Shown here in pieces: positions 1 through 10,031 of a stretch of 64,000 nt of DNA. The notes below the pieces were generated by a model. That model made no database searches. It was not told the origin of the DNA and saw nothing but the letters and a program-made list of their open reading frames with translations. The stretch is from the NCBI RefSeq assembly GCF_000510265.1, contig NZ_CP006745.1, forward strand, positions 305,444 through 369,443, written 5' to 3'. The stretch is from Candidatus Endolissoclinum faulkneri L5. GTDB taxonomy: Bacteria > Pseudomonadota > Alphaproteobacteria > Thalassobaculales > Thalassobaculaceae. Each line of letters starts with the position of its first letter. The stretch's first letter is position 1. The translations under genes were made by a program, and so were the position numbers.

Positions 1-647
1 TATTTTTGCGTATAAATGGATAGCAATTGCTGTTATTGTGCAACTAGATCAAATATACTAGTAATAAGCTGGACATTCTGTAGTTTGTTTATAAACTTTT
101 GGACTTTAACTGAAATGGTCATAATTAAACATGAGGGAGTATTTGTCGATCATATGCTAGTCCATTCAAAATCTTTTCTATAATGCAAATTATGGATGCT
201 ATCCTTTAATATAGAAATTTTTTACTGGAAAAATATTTTAATAGCTTTTTACAAGCTATGATATTTTGTGTTAAATAATTAATTTAATCAAACTTTTTCA
301 TTAAATTTCCGGATCAATATTGTTTTACTGTATTTTTACTAAAAGTTTTACTTTCTTATTAATCAAGCTAATTGGCACTTTTTGTATTGTATTTACGATT
401 GATTTAAATTTAAAATATAAAATTTTATCAAAATGACAGTGTATTTGAGCGTTATTGGCCGCCAAATTGCTTGAATCTATGCTATGATGCTTGCTGTATT
501 ACTAATCTAGTAAAAAGCTACTATCGGGCTGAGTTTTTAAAGCTAGTTGTGTGATTTTTTGCTGAAGTTATTAATTTTTTTATTATTCTAATATAAACTG
601 GCATTTTTATTGCTTATTACAATTAGTCAAGAACAACAGTTTTAACA
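1..647. other. Spacer upstream of ispE
   Basis: This AT-rich stretch contains no open frame that I can support. The only signal is a promoter-like element at 455-483, about 165 bp before ispE. The left edge of the window cuts the spacer, so its true length is unknown. Confidence 0.7.
455..483 (+). promoter_or_regulatory. Candidate ispE promoter (TTGGCC / TATGCT)
   Basis: TTGGCC at 455-460 is followed after 17 nt by TATGCT at 478-483. The longer word TATTGGCCGCC (453-463) recurs upstream of rpsF, and TTGGCCGC recurs upstream of dapF, which supports a shared -35 element. The same bases also fit a sigma-54 pattern, TGGC-N7-TTGC at 456-470, so that reading cannot be excluded. Confidence 0.4.
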
Positions 648-1535
648 ATGGAGTGCTTTTCTAAGTTTGATACTCAGCCTCGCATTCGTCTTTCGCCAGC
701 AAAAGTTAACCTTGCCTTACACCTGACTGGCAGAAGATCGGACGGTTATCATTTTATTGACACACTTGTAGCATTTGCTGATTTTGGTGACTTAGTGACC
801 TGGCAACCAGGTGGTTCTGCCTGTTCATTTGAAGTAAAAGATTGTTTTAATCGGTCTAAACCAATACCAAGAAACACTTCTAATCTAGTATGGCGGGCTT
901 TGTCACTTTCAGGAAGGCTTAATCAGTCTTTACTATCTGGATCTTTGATCTTAGAGAAATTCTTACCTTCAGGCGCTGGGATAGGTAGCGGGTCAAGCAA
1001 TGCCGCTACTGTTATGCATTTAATACTTGATGATCTTAATATAGAAAACGATATTTTGTATAGTAAAGCACTAACGCTTGGAAGCGATGTACCAGTTTGC
1101 CTATCTGGTTGTCCCAGTCGGGTAGAAGGTGTTGGCGAACAGCTAACCACCATTACTTTAGCTAAACCATTGCCAGTGGTCATGGTTTGGCCCGGAGCAA
1201 GCCTTTCTACTGCATCTGTTTTTAGATTAAGAAAATTGGATAATTGCGGCAATATACCAGCAACAGCTATTAACTGTTTAGCTACTGATCCTTTAAGCGC
1301 TATTGCAGGATTACGTAATGACCTAGAATGTATATCTTGTTATTTGCTCCCTGCTGTTAAGGAAGCGATGCTAGCGCTGCAAAATTGCAGCGGTTGCCGT
1401 GTCGCTCGAATGTCTGGGAGTGGATCTATTGTAGTAGGCTACTTCGAAAATCAAGGCAGTGCCAAGGCTGCTGCAAAATTGCTAGCATTTTATGCACCAA
1501 GTTGGTGGGTGTGTGCTTGTACCTTACTGCTATAG
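648..1535 (+). CDS. ispE: 4-diphosphocytidyl-2-C-methyl-D-erythritol kinase
   Basis: IspE phosphorylates CDP-methylerythritol in the non-mevalonate (MEP) isoprenoid pathway in the cytosol. The 295-residue product shows the GHMP-kinase hallmarks: SPAKVNL near residue 16 with the catalytic lysine K19, GYH at 33-35, the glycine-rich ATP loop PSGAGIGSGSSNAA at about 107-120, LGSDVP with the catalytic aspartate D147, and RMSGSGS near the C-terminus. Length is normal for the family. The loop reads GIGSG rather than the usual GLGGG, a mild change. The gene stands alone. Its supply of isoprenoid precursors links it to ubiA, the next gene. No clear Shine-Dalgarno sequence precedes the ATG. Confidence 0.95.
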   Translation: MECFSKFDTQPRIRLSPAKVNLALHLTGRRSDGYHFIDTLVAFADFGDLVTWQPGGSACSFEVKDCFNRSKPIPRNTSNLVWRALSLSGRLNQSLLSGSLILEKFLPSGAGIGSGSSNAATVMHLILDDLNIENDILYSKALTLGSDVPVCLSGCPSRVEGVGEQLTTITLAKPLPVVMVWPGASLSTASVFRLRKLDNCGNIPATAINCLATDPLSAIAGLRNDLECISCYLLPAVKEAMLALQNCSGCRVARMSGSGSIVVGYFENQGSAKAAAKLLAFYAPSWWVCACTLLL

Positions 1536-2464
1536 TGATTTATTTAGCGTTAGTTAACAATTGTGCTTTAGTAAGTTTTAATAACAATCAAGATGTTTAA
1601 TGAATTGCTGTCAGATTGATTAGATCCATTAATTTACTAATGTTACAAAATATATATTTTCAGTCATTAAGTTAGAAATTTGCTAAGAATTCATTGAATG
1701 ATAGTAGAATAATGCCATCGTGATAAAATGTTTTTATTAATTACTGTTAACTTAGTTAGCATTATTATAATTTTAAATTTATTCTAATTTATCAAAATAT
1801 TTGACTAATTTATTGCCTAAGGCGGATACTACTATTCGAGATGTAATTGTCATGTTGTATATTTTCTTAAATAGAGTGAAAACACTCTATTATTTTCAAG
1901 CTTACTAGCCTTTTAGAGTAGAAGGATATTTCTATATAAATAAATTAGCTTGTTCTCTATAATCGTTTATCAATTAAAAATTTACGGTAAGCAAACACTT
2001 AATGATTAAGTTACTTTATGAGTAACTATGGCTAATATTGTTACTCTTACGATTTGAAGCTTATTTTCCAAAATAGCCTCACAGTGCAGTGCAATTATCT
2101 TAATAGATAAAAACTCATAGGCTTCCCTAAAAGGAATTGTCATTGCTATTATCTAGAGGATTTATACTGTGTTTATTCCTAGCATTGTAGGAGAAATGCT
2201 AAATAACTGTCCGAATATGTTTTATCAGCCGTATATTTTAAAATTGCTGCATACAATTATGCGATAGTAATTTATAATCTTTTAGCAATAAAAGAAGCTG
2301 TATCATACAATTTTGCTTTTTAGGTTTCTATAATTAAAATAATTGTTAGATGATACATGCATAATTTAGACTGAAAAAATTATGCATTACTTATAATATA
2401 AGATATTTAGGATAATTAAATTAATTAATACTACTGTCTTTGGTTAATTTACGATCGTTAGCAT
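1536..2464. other. Spacer between convergent ispE and ubiA
   Basis: This is 929 bp of AT-rich sequence without a supportable gene. A 9-bp hairpin with loop AAAA lies at 1870-1891 and is followed by ATTTTC. It could be a weak terminator on the + strand, but it is 335 bp from the ispE stop. Confidence 0.65.
1870..1897 (+). terminator. Weak hairpin, possible terminator
   Basis: AATAGAGTG and CACTCTATT pair perfectly across an AAAA loop (1870-1891), followed by a short T-rich tail. It lies 335 bp downstream of ispE, so assignment to that gene is uncertain. Confidence 0.3.
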
Positions 2465-3403
2465 TTAGCCTAATACAATAGCCAAGGCTATTATAATACC
2501 CGCATTTCTGTTTGATAAAAAGGTCTTCAAACATATACGAGGATTGTCCAGATCTATATTCCATAATTGACATGAAAAATTAACAGCAGATAAAAGGATT
2601 CCAATATAGGCTATTGCTCCTAAACCAGCTTGCCAAACACTAGCAATAAGCAGGATTACTGTAAGAACATAAAACATAGCGAGCGCTGGTTTGGTTATAT
2701 CCCCCAAAAATAGTGCCAAAGAGCGCACACCAACTATGAGATCATCTGTCTTATCTTGATAAGCGTAAATTGTGTCATAACCTAGTGTCCAGAAGAATCC
2801 AGCTGCATAAGCTAATAAAGCGGCTGGTGAAATAGCTTCTTTCACTGCCAAAAAACCAAGTAAAACTCCTGAGTTAAATGTTAAGCCAAGTACCGCTTGT
2901 GGCCAATAAGTTACTCGTTTAGCTGCTGGATAAAAAATGACTAATAACAATACTAACAACCCTAATACACAGGAAGTTGGATTAAGTTGTAATAAAATAA
3001 CAAGGCCAACAGAGAGTTGAGCAATCAGAAAGACTATAGCTCCAAAAGTCATCAACTCGCCGCTAGCTAACGGTCGATTTGCGGTACGTGCGACTTGTGA
3101 GTCGATTTTACGATCCCAAAGATCGTTCAACGTGCAACCAGCACCTCGCATTACAAATGCGCCAATTCCAAATAGTAATAAGATTTGTAATATATCTAAC
3201 AAAGGTGTAGCCGAAAGAGGTCTCCCCATTTCCTGCCAAGCTAAAGCTATACCCCATAAGCAAGGCAAGTAAAGTAGCCAGGTACCGATAGGTCGATCAA
3301 TTCGGGCTAGTTTTGCATAAGCTCGCCAGGACCGCGGTAGCCATCGATCAATCCAATTATCTTGAGGAATATCACTTGCACTGAGCAAAAATTTTTTATT
3401 CAT
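2465..3403 (-). CDS. ubiA: 4-hydroxybenzoate polyprenyltransferase
   Basis: UbiA is a membrane prenyltransferase that attaches the polyprenyl tail to 4-hydroxybenzoate in ubiquinone synthesis. The 312-residue protein has about eight hydrophobic segments and both Asp-rich motifs of the family: NDLWDRKID at 93-101, followed by the conserved ANRPLASG, and YAYQDKTDD at 213-221. These bind the prenyl diphosphate through magnesium. Length is typical. It is a single gene on the minus strand, convergent with ispE. Together with sco it implies an aerobic respiratory chain. There is no convincing ribosome-binding site before the ATG. Confidence 0.95.
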   Translation of the reverse strand: MNKKFLLSASDIPQDNWIDRWLPRSWRAYAKLARIDRPIGTWLLYLPCLWGIALAWQEMGRPLSATPLLDILQILLLFGIGAFVMRGAGCTLNDLWDRKIDSQVARTANRPLASGELMTFGAIVFLIAQLSVGLVILLQLNPTSCVLGLLVLLLVIFYPAAKRVTYWPQAVLGLTFNSGVLLGFLAVKEAISPAALLAYAAGFFWTLGYDTIYAYQDKTDDLIVGVRSLALFLGDITKPALAMFYVLTVILLIASVWQAGLGAIAYIGILLSAVNFSCQLWNIDLDNPRICLKTFLSNRNAGIIIALAIVLG

Positions 3404-3945
3404 AGGTTAGTAAATTAAGTCCATTCGGAAAAAAGATTAAACTATTTACTCATCTAATTTAAGTCGGAGCAAATTAAATATTTTAAGGGAAATTGCTTAA
3501 GATGCTTCCCACAAAACATTATGGCCAATAGTCAATTTTCACTCTGTTATTTTTAATCTCAACATAAATTTTTGCATTTCGTTGAAAAATATCAAAAGTA
3601 TTCTTTGTGTCTTCGACAGCAAGCAACTTTGATAAAAGTTTTTTTAGATAGTTCCTTTGCCCGGAAAGAGACTCAGAGATCGAAGCATAGCATTTAAAAT
3701 TTAGACTTAATTGTTTACAAAAATTAGCTGCACTTAACTAAACTCATAAGTAAGTACGTTTATTATTCAACCATCAATATATTTATTACAATAATAATTG
3801 TACAAGCTTATCTATTATTGTAGAAAGAGTTCATTGTATAACTCAATCCAAAAAAAATCATCTCAAAATCTCCTAAAATTATAATAAACTAGGCCATTAT
3901 TCCTAAAATTATAATAAACTAGGCCATTAATAATAAACTCGGTCA
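3404..3945. other. Spacer between ubiA and sco
   Basis: This is a 542-bp spacer with no gene. It contains a 30-bp tandem duplication at 3871-3929 that abuts the 3' end of sco, and a TATTGGCC word on the minus strand (3523-3530) about 120 bp upstream of ubiA. No good -10 element accompanies that word. Confidence 0.65.
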
Positions 3946-3950
3946 TTAAT
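3871..3950. repeat. 30-bp tandem duplication at the 3' end of sco
   Basis: Two 30-bp units (3871-3900 and 3901-3930) are identical over 29 positions. A third, partial and diverged unit (3931-3950) contains the sco stop codon. The unit seems to have grown outward from the end of the gene. Confidence 0.85.
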
Positions 3951-4530
3951 GGATATATTTTCTTAAAGTTTCCGTCATAATATCAGGATTAGTTCCGTGA
4001 CTAAAATAGGTTACATAATTGCCTTTTGGATCAAGCAAATAAGTGATAGACGAGTGATCTATCAAATATTCTGAACCAGCTTCATTTTCGGTTTTATTAT
4101 AGTATACTCGGAAATCCTTGGCCACTTTAGCAATTTGTTGCGGTGTGCCGGTTAGCATCGCAAATCTAGGGTGAAAATACTCGTGATAACTAGCCAATTG
4201 CTTAACAGTATCGCGTTGTGGGTCGATTGTAATAAAAATTGGTGTTACTTTATCAGCCAATGGACCAAGTTTGTTGAGCGCCTTTGTAATTACCATCAGA
4301 TTAGTGGGACAAATATCAGGACAGAAAGTATAGCCAAACAATACTATCTGCCAAGTGCCTTTATAGGTATTTTCAGATACTTGTTTCCCGGTATGATCAA
4401 TTAATCTTAGGCTCCCACCTATATTGATCTGCCCATCTCTTGCTTGCCAAATATGATATCCTGCTGTAACAGTTCCTATTATTGTCATGGCGAGTAAACT
4501 GATGATAAAAAACAAAATTCGGGAGGACAT
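3946..4530 (-). CDS. SCO1/SenC family copper chaperone
   Basis: This membrane-anchored thioredoxin-fold protein delivers copper to the CuA centre of cytochrome c oxidase. Of 194 residues, about 4-24 form one hydrophobic anchor, and the remainder is the periplasmic domain. The copper ligands are visible: CPDIC (C70 and C74) and the conserved histidine H159 in IDHSS. The sequence around LLDPKGNYV also matches the family. The gene is solitary on the minus strand. An AGGAAA box lies about 9 nt before the ATG. It implies a haem-copper oxidase elsewhere in the genome. Five tandem duplications lie within 1.3 kb around it. Confidence 0.92.
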   Translation of the reverse strand: MSSRILFFIISLLAMTIIGTVTAGYHIWQARDGQINIGGSLRLIDHTGKQVSENTYKGTWQIVLFGYTFCPDICPTNLMVITKALNKLGPLADKVTPIFITIDPQRDTVKQLASYHEYFHPRFAMLTGTPQQIAKVAKDFRVYYNKTENEAGSEYLIDHSSITYLLDPKGNYVTYFSHGTNPDIMTETLRKYIH

Positions 4531-4680
4531 TAGACAACTTTCCTAAATTCCGAAATAATAATTATTCAGTAAAAATTATTAGTAAATCATTATGTGTAAA
4601 GCTAGTGAATGGAGTGAACACAACTCATTACAAGCTTAACTTATTAGCTGATTGCTACACTTATTATGTTTCTTGAACTA

Positions 4681-4731
4681 AAAATAAAATAGTTTCCGTA
4701 CCTTAAAAAATAAAATAGTTTCCGCACCTTA
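4681..4731. repeat. 25/26-bp tandem duplication
   Basis: The two adjacent copies, 4681-4705 and 4706-4731, differ by one substitution and one extra A. Confidence 0.85.
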
Positions 4732-4845
4732 ATTTTATAAGCAGTAGATAAAACCTTTATTTTTTATAAGTCGACAACTAACTGATTTATAATCATAAAT
4801 CTATTATCTCAACAAGTTTATTACTTAATATTTTTAAGCATTCGT

Positions 4846-4884
4846 TAGTTATAGATTATTTATATAGTAGTTATAGATTATTTA
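4846..4884. repeat. 17-bp direct repeat, period 22
   Basis: The word TAGTTATAGATTATTTA occurs at 4846-4862 and again at 4868-4884. Confidence 0.8.
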
Positions 4885-5029
4885 ATAGTTAATCTTTACG
4901 TCGTATATTGTCTCATAGCTTATCTATAAAAAAGTTCCAATAATTTATTATTAAAAATAATTGCGTGTTGTCGAACAATTTTAATCAGAAAAATTCAAAA
5001 TAATTTAATGCTGTATATCTTAGAATATT

Positions 5030-5065
5030 TTATTAATTAAAATGATCTTATTAATTAAAATGATC
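5030..5065. repeat. 18-bp perfect tandem duplication
   Basis: TTATTAATTAAAATGATC is repeated without a gap at 5030-5047 and 5048-5065. Confidence 0.85.
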
Positions 5066-5132
5066 TTAAAAATTTACCAATTGTAACGTAGATATTGATT
5101 AATTGAATATTTTGCGCTGAAAATAGAATCCT

Positions 5133-5176
5133 TCTAAAGAAGATTAAGTCATTATCTAAAGAAGATTAAGTCATTA
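5133..5176. repeat. 22-bp perfect tandem duplication
   Basis: The 22-bp unit at 5133-5154 is repeated exactly at 5155-5176. Confidence 0.85.
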
Positions 5177-5441
5177 ATGGTATTAAGGGAGCATGTACAA
5201 TGGTAGGTTTATATTTTAAATGTAAAATCTACTTAAGGCCATTATCTTTTAAGGATTTATGATAAAGCATTTATTAAAAAAATTTTATTTACAAAAAATT
5301 CCAATTGAGGTGATTTGTTATTATGATTATCAATCTTGCTGATTGAACAAAAGTTGTAAAATAAGTACATGTGGGAATGTAGATAAAATACGAAAGATTA
5401 ACGATAGTTATAAAACTGAGGTTTTTAGCACAACTGAAGAA

Positions 5442-5517
5442 GGGCCCGTAGTTCAGTGGTCAGAACGCGCCGCTCATAACGGTGTTGTCACAGGTTCGAA
5501 TCCTGTCGGGCCCACCA
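5442..5517 (+). tRNA. tRNA with CAU anticodon, probably tRNA-Ile2
   Basis: This 76-nt cloverleaf has the acceptor stem GGGCCCG/CGGGCCC, discriminator A and an encoded CCA. The anticodon loop CTCATAA has CAT at 5475-5477. A CAU anticodon fits Met, fMet or Ile2. It is not the initiator, because the acceptor has a paired first base and the anticodon stem lacks the GGG/CCC pairs. C4-G69, C5-G68 and C6-G67 match the acceptor pairs known to guide the lysidine synthase TilS, so I favour tRNA-Ile2 over elongator Met. The T arm is CAGG-TTCGAAT-CCTG. Confidence 0.9.
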
Positions 5518-8500
5518 TTTTAATTAAACTCTTAATAGACAAACTAAATGATTCAAAACGCTGAATATTGATGACTATTAGTAATTTAAGCTTGAAAATT
5601 ATTTTGCTAGTTGTGATCTAATTGAAAATTTAAATGCCATGCGAAGTTGCTGTATATAATCCTAATATTGCTTAGTATCATTTGCACGTGGGTTTTATTT
5701 GTCGACCCGTAAAAATATTTAACTGGGAGTTAATCTGATTAATAATATCCTTGTAATTATTGAATTTTGAAATGAAGTGCTATAATTAATCATAGCATAA
5801 TAGAATAATTAATGTTACTTCCCTAATAACCATTAACTGATGCTATCCATTACTTTAGATATGAGTAACAATCATGTGTTTTTGTTTATTTCATCAATAT
5901 CCAGGCTAAAGGATTAGTATATTTTAATATTGTATAAAATGATACTTAAGGACATTAAAAAGATCAGCATTACCTCTAGCTAAAAATTATTTGAATCGAG
6001 TTAAAGTATTATGAGCTAAGAATTATTATTCTCTTAGCACTTTCTAAAAAGATTCTATCCACCGTATTAAAGTGTGCAGAAGTTTATGTTGAGCTATGAA
6101 ATTCTTCTGTCAAATTGTCGCTATTTGTTTTAAGTTTATAGCTAAATTTTTTATTTTAGTGGAGAATAAATGCATTGCTGTTTTGCATTTTGAAAACAAT
6201 TAAAATACTTAACTTAATTGTTTTATTTAAGTTATTTGCCAGTGTGCAATTAATTAATAAGCGATTCGGTAAATTTATAGATAGTTCGACTGAACGCTCA
6301 TAGATTAGCGAAAAATAGTGTTAGGTTGTTATTATAAGAATCAATAGCTTATATAAAATGATACTATAGTTAATCTGTGTCAGACAAATTTTTAATTATA
6401 TCTAGTATTTTTAAGATTTTAAAAACTCCAAAGACAACTACTTTATCAACTTGATGTAAAAATTAAAGTAAGACTTACTTTACAGGTGTTTAACAGACAA
6501 TCAATTAAAAATATAGAAATTAATTTAAAGATATCTTAAATTAAGTAAAGTAGAGTACTAATTATTCGTTAAATTTATAAAAAGATTAAAAGGCTATCTC
6601 CTTTAATTGCGCTTTTAGGAAAATAATATTTAAATTATAGTACAAATTAGCGCTTATTATAACAAAAATTATCCAATTCATGCTGCTTAACTTAGGATAA
6701 TTACGCATTAACGCTTACATATGACACTCTATTAAACTCTTCTTTCGAAGAAAAACTCTTTAAATTGTTTCCTTCGTTACGGCGCTTGCTTCTTAAGCAA
6801 AGATGAGAGATTTTTTCAACACAAAACAATAGTTTTTTCTTTACTGGTCTAGATTGTATACTTTAGTAGTACTAGGTTGTATAGTAGAGCGATATGATAA
6901 TATCAAATCTTTTGATTTTCATTAGTTGTGAAAATTATCAAGCTAATCTTTGTAAAAGATTACGCAAAGCTAATTTTTTATTTTTGTCTAGGCAGTTGAG
7001 CTAAATGCATCAAATTCTTTTAGATATGCTTTGGATTTTGAATGAAAATTTTTAGTTTTTTAATGATACCTGGAATTAAATAACATTTGTGTAAATGATT
7101 GTTATTACCGACAATTTCACTTTATTTTTCAATTCTACCGATAAAAAGTTTTTTGCTAATTATTGTATTTAGTAAATATTTTAATATTTTTTCATTATTT
7201 TCCCTCAAACGACATTTGATTAATGTATTACAGTGCAAAGTTAACCTAATCTTTATTATTAGAAAGGTGAAATTAGTGCATTTTATTATAACTAAACATC
7301 GTATTTTATAGATTTTTAATATGTTAGAGCGTCTAATATTTCAGACGTATGGAAGCAAATACTATGCCATAGTATTAAGATATCAAATATCTGTTTGTTG
7401 ATTTGATTCCAGCTATTTATTTGATTTTATTTTAGGTCAAGGTAATATACTATCCTTAAATTACTCTTAGTTTATAATTTTTGTACCTTTACATTAATTT
7501 GATAATTATAAATTTTTAACTGATTTAGCATAATGTATTTTGCAATTTATTAGTACTTGGAATTACATCAAAAAATATTTGAGCAACAAAAGTTTAAGAT
7601 ACTAGAGTTTCTGCAGCTTTTGCTTGCTTATTGAAGCAGATTAAATTTTATGAAAACAGAAAATATTGAGGATACTAGGTCAATAAAAAGAAAATTTTTA
7701 TTGTAATTTATACAATTTAGTCGATTAGTAATGATTATTTAACGTTTTTAGTAGGGTCGCTTATCAATAATATTGATATAATAAACTTCATCTTGCTTAT
7801 GATAAAGTTAGGGTGTAATTATCAAATAATTATTTGAAATACAATAAGTGTTTAATAAATTTTACTGGTTATAAGCAATGAATCAAATAACCCAAAAGCT
7901 AACAATTCGCAGATGAGTTTTATCGAGACCTTTCAAGCACTATAATGATAGGAAGGATATATTTTATAAAGCAGTAATTATTATAATTTGCTTAGCTTCT
8001 CATCATGCGGTTTTTTTATTTACGATAACAAAGTAAATTTTGTTGTCGAATAGAATTTTTCGCTGTTTTACACGATAGCTAGATGACATTTACTCTGTTT
8101 AAATCTCTACAATAGACTATAATCTATTTGCTTATTAACGAAGATAAGCTCATCTTATTGCTAGTTATGGAAAACCACTTGTTGAGCTAAGCAGCATATC
8201 CACTATAACTTGACAAAATTTTCTCCTCTTTAATTATAGTCAATGTATTAGTATCTAGAAGTATTATAAAAAATTATAATAACCTCCTATACAGCATTTG
8301 CACCATGAAGAATACAGAAAAACGCAAGAAAAAACATTAAGCGCACGCTTAATGTTTTTTCTACTTTAATATATCAAGTCTCAGATGCTATCTATTTTTA
8401 GATACGGACCGTTTGTTAATATGGTGTAGTGTACTATTTTAAGCCAATATTTGATTAAATAGCCTATAAAGCAACTCTTAGATGCTAATAGCGTTTTTTA

Positions 8501-8939
8501 TGTTATAAAATTGGAATAAAATTCGCTCCTATTCTACAGCCCGAATTGTTTATTTAGTGGAAATTGCCGTTTTTTTGGGTAACGGCGAATAAAAGAATGC
8601 AAGAGCATGGGATAGATTAAATAAGTATAGTCATGTATTTTTGTAAGTAAAAATCATACACATATGTAGTGAAAATGATAATATTCATCACCGGTACTCT
8701 GGGTAGAGAAGTATTTAAGTATTTTCTTGTGATATTCCTTAATTAAGGGGCGGCGAATATAATTTTTTTAAATTATTTAAAATAAAGTAAATTGCTTTGA
8801 CCAACATGAATTCAGAGACGCTACTGCATTTTGCATGTAAATTTCTTTAACGGATATTTGTGTTAGACACGTATTTTCTTTAATGTTGTGTCAAATCTAA
8901 TAATATCCCTTAATCTATCTAACAAATGCTACTTCGTGC
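5518..8939. other. 3.4-kb gene desert between two tRNA genes
   Basis: I see no gene here. Open frames are at most 70 codons, AT-driven, and match no family I know. The only structured element is the 17-bp hairpin at 8327-8362. A weak GC-richer patch with GCCGTT/AACGGC pairing lies at 8566-8586. Confidence 0.65.
8327..8362. terminator. Perfect 17-bp hairpin, bidirectional terminator form
   Basis: The arms at 8327-8343 and 8346-8362 pair perfectly around a 2-nt loop. The A-rich outer part of one arm faces a T6 run in the other, so it could terminate transcription either way. No gene ends nearby, so it may be left over from a lost gene. Confidence 0.6.
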
Positions 8940-9015
8940 GCCGACATAGCTCAGCTGGAAGAGCATCTGATTTGTAATCAGAGGGTCGCGGGTTCAAGTC
9001 CTGCTGTCGGCACCA
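8940..9015 (+). tRNA. tRNA-Thr (UGU)
   Basis: This 76-nt cloverleaf has the acceptor GCCGACA/TGTCGGC, D arm GCTC/GAGC, anticodon stem TCTGA/TCAGA with loop TTTGTAA (TGT at 8973-8975), T arm GCGGG/CCTGC, discriminator A and encoded CCA. The UGU anticodon reads threonine ACN codons. Confidence 0.95.
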
Positions 9016-9384
9016 AAATAGTTGTGTGCTGTCGGTAATTCTTTATATTATGCACAGGTAAATTTTGCTGCATAAGTAATAATCTATTGTACTTAACTGT
9101 TAATAGCTTGTAATACATTATCAATCTTATTGATATCGCGTTACCGTTAAATGTGTTAAGATACACAAAAGCTTTTGTAAAAAACAATTGGTGCGCTATA
9201 AGCAATTTGGGTTATATTAAGGATATAAATTGCTCTGATTAAGCAGAGTAGGATGGCTATTTCATTCAAGATTTTAGTTAATTTAGTTTTATACTCAAAT
9301 TTTTAATTGATTTTTAATAAGCGAATATTTGCCTATTAAGCTGTTTAAACATAGCATAATTTTTATTTTACATAACAGTGCTGG

Positions 9385-9420
9385 TTAATTAGTAGGTAAT
9401 ATTTAATTAGTAGGTAATAT
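9385..9420. repeat. 18-bp perfect tandem duplication
   Basis: TTAATTAGTAGGTAATAT is repeated without a gap at 9385-9402 and 9403-9420. Confidence 0.85.
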
Positions 9421-9932
9421 AAAGTATATTGTAAACGTACATGTAGAATCTTATAGTATGTTTGCACTATTTTTAGACGAAGTTTATTAGATTAATTAAA
9501 AAAATTAGCTCTAGACTAAAAGAATTTTATTTATCAACAGATAGTTAATTTTTTAATGTAGCTAAATATAAAGTTTTATGTAAAATATAGTTACTAGCTA
9601 AATAATTACGCGGGTTATTTTTATAATAAATATTAGTTATTCGAATAGTTATTGCACAGAATAAAATATTTATGTCATGATAATCTTTAAAATGTTTGTT
9701 GATTGATTACTCGCATGCACAATTCTCATCTATTAATTTTTAATTAATCGATGATGAATATCTAAATTCAAGCATTACTTAAGGGTAATTGAGATACTAT
9801 TGTTACGTGCAGTTGTGCTTTTCTCTAATAGCCTTCTTCATAATTTTTAAAAAAACCCTTGCTTGTGGTGGAATTTTACGTATTGTAATGGCTATTATCG
9901 GCAGTTTGGAATCCTAATAGAGCTTATAGCTA

Positions 9933-9962
9933 TTGGCCGCCGTATTTAGTTTAAATTATGTT
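9933..9962 (+). promoter_or_regulatory. Candidate rpsF operon promoter (TTGGCC / TATGTT)
   Basis: TTGGCC at 9933-9938 and TATGTT at 9957-9962 are separated by 18 nt, about 70 bp upstream of rpsF. The 11-bp word TATTGGCCGCC is identical to the one upstream of ispE. Confidence 0.45.
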
Positions 9963-9972
9963 GCATCAATTA

Positions 9973-9989
9973 GCCCTTTCCTAAGGGGC
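9973..9989 (+). promoter_or_regulatory. Leader hairpin upstream of rpsF
   Basis: GCCCTTT and AAGGGGC can pair (one G-T) around a 3-nt loop, between the candidate promoter and the rpsF start. Many bacteria have an S6:S18-binding leader at this position. I cannot fold this one against that model, so the link is only positional. Confidence 0.35.
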
Positions 9990-10031
9990 GGGTGATGGCT
10001 TCGGTTGTGATATCCACTTAAGGAGTTAAGG

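Larger units (their letters stand above)
4531..5441. other. Spacer with clustered tandem duplications
   Basis: This is 911 bp without a gene between the sco start and tRNA-Ile2. It carries four separate short tandem duplications (4681-4731, 4846-4884, 5030-5065 and 5133-5176), the densest cluster in the window. Confidence 0.75.
9016..10031. other. Spacer upstream of rpsF
   Basis: This is 1.0 kb with no gene. It holds an 18-bp tandem duplication (9385-9420), a promoter candidate (9933-9962) and a leader hairpin (9973-9989) belonging to the rpsF operon. Confidence 0.7.

Noticed and set aside
3499-3528. Full ubiA promoter at the TATTGGCC word
   Set aside because: No acceptable -10 box lies 16-19 nt downstream, so only the word itself is reported.
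5343-5564. 73-codon open frame across tRNA-Ile2
   Set aside because: It is a read-through of the tRNA gene and its flanks and is a common spurious call. The cloverleaf explains the sequence.
6740-6820. GC-richer patch in the desert as a decayed gene
   Set aside because: Translations are broken by stops in each frame I examined, and no motif is recognisable.
8305-8340. 11-codon lysine-rich frame just before the hairpin at 8327
   Set aside because: It overlaps the hairpin arm and has no ribosome-binding site. A tiny gene or attenuator peptide is possible but unsupported.
8978-9205. 75-codon minus-strand frame ending VPTAGLEPATL
   Set aside because: The familiar-looking end is the antisense of tRNA-Thr, a well-known false protein motif.
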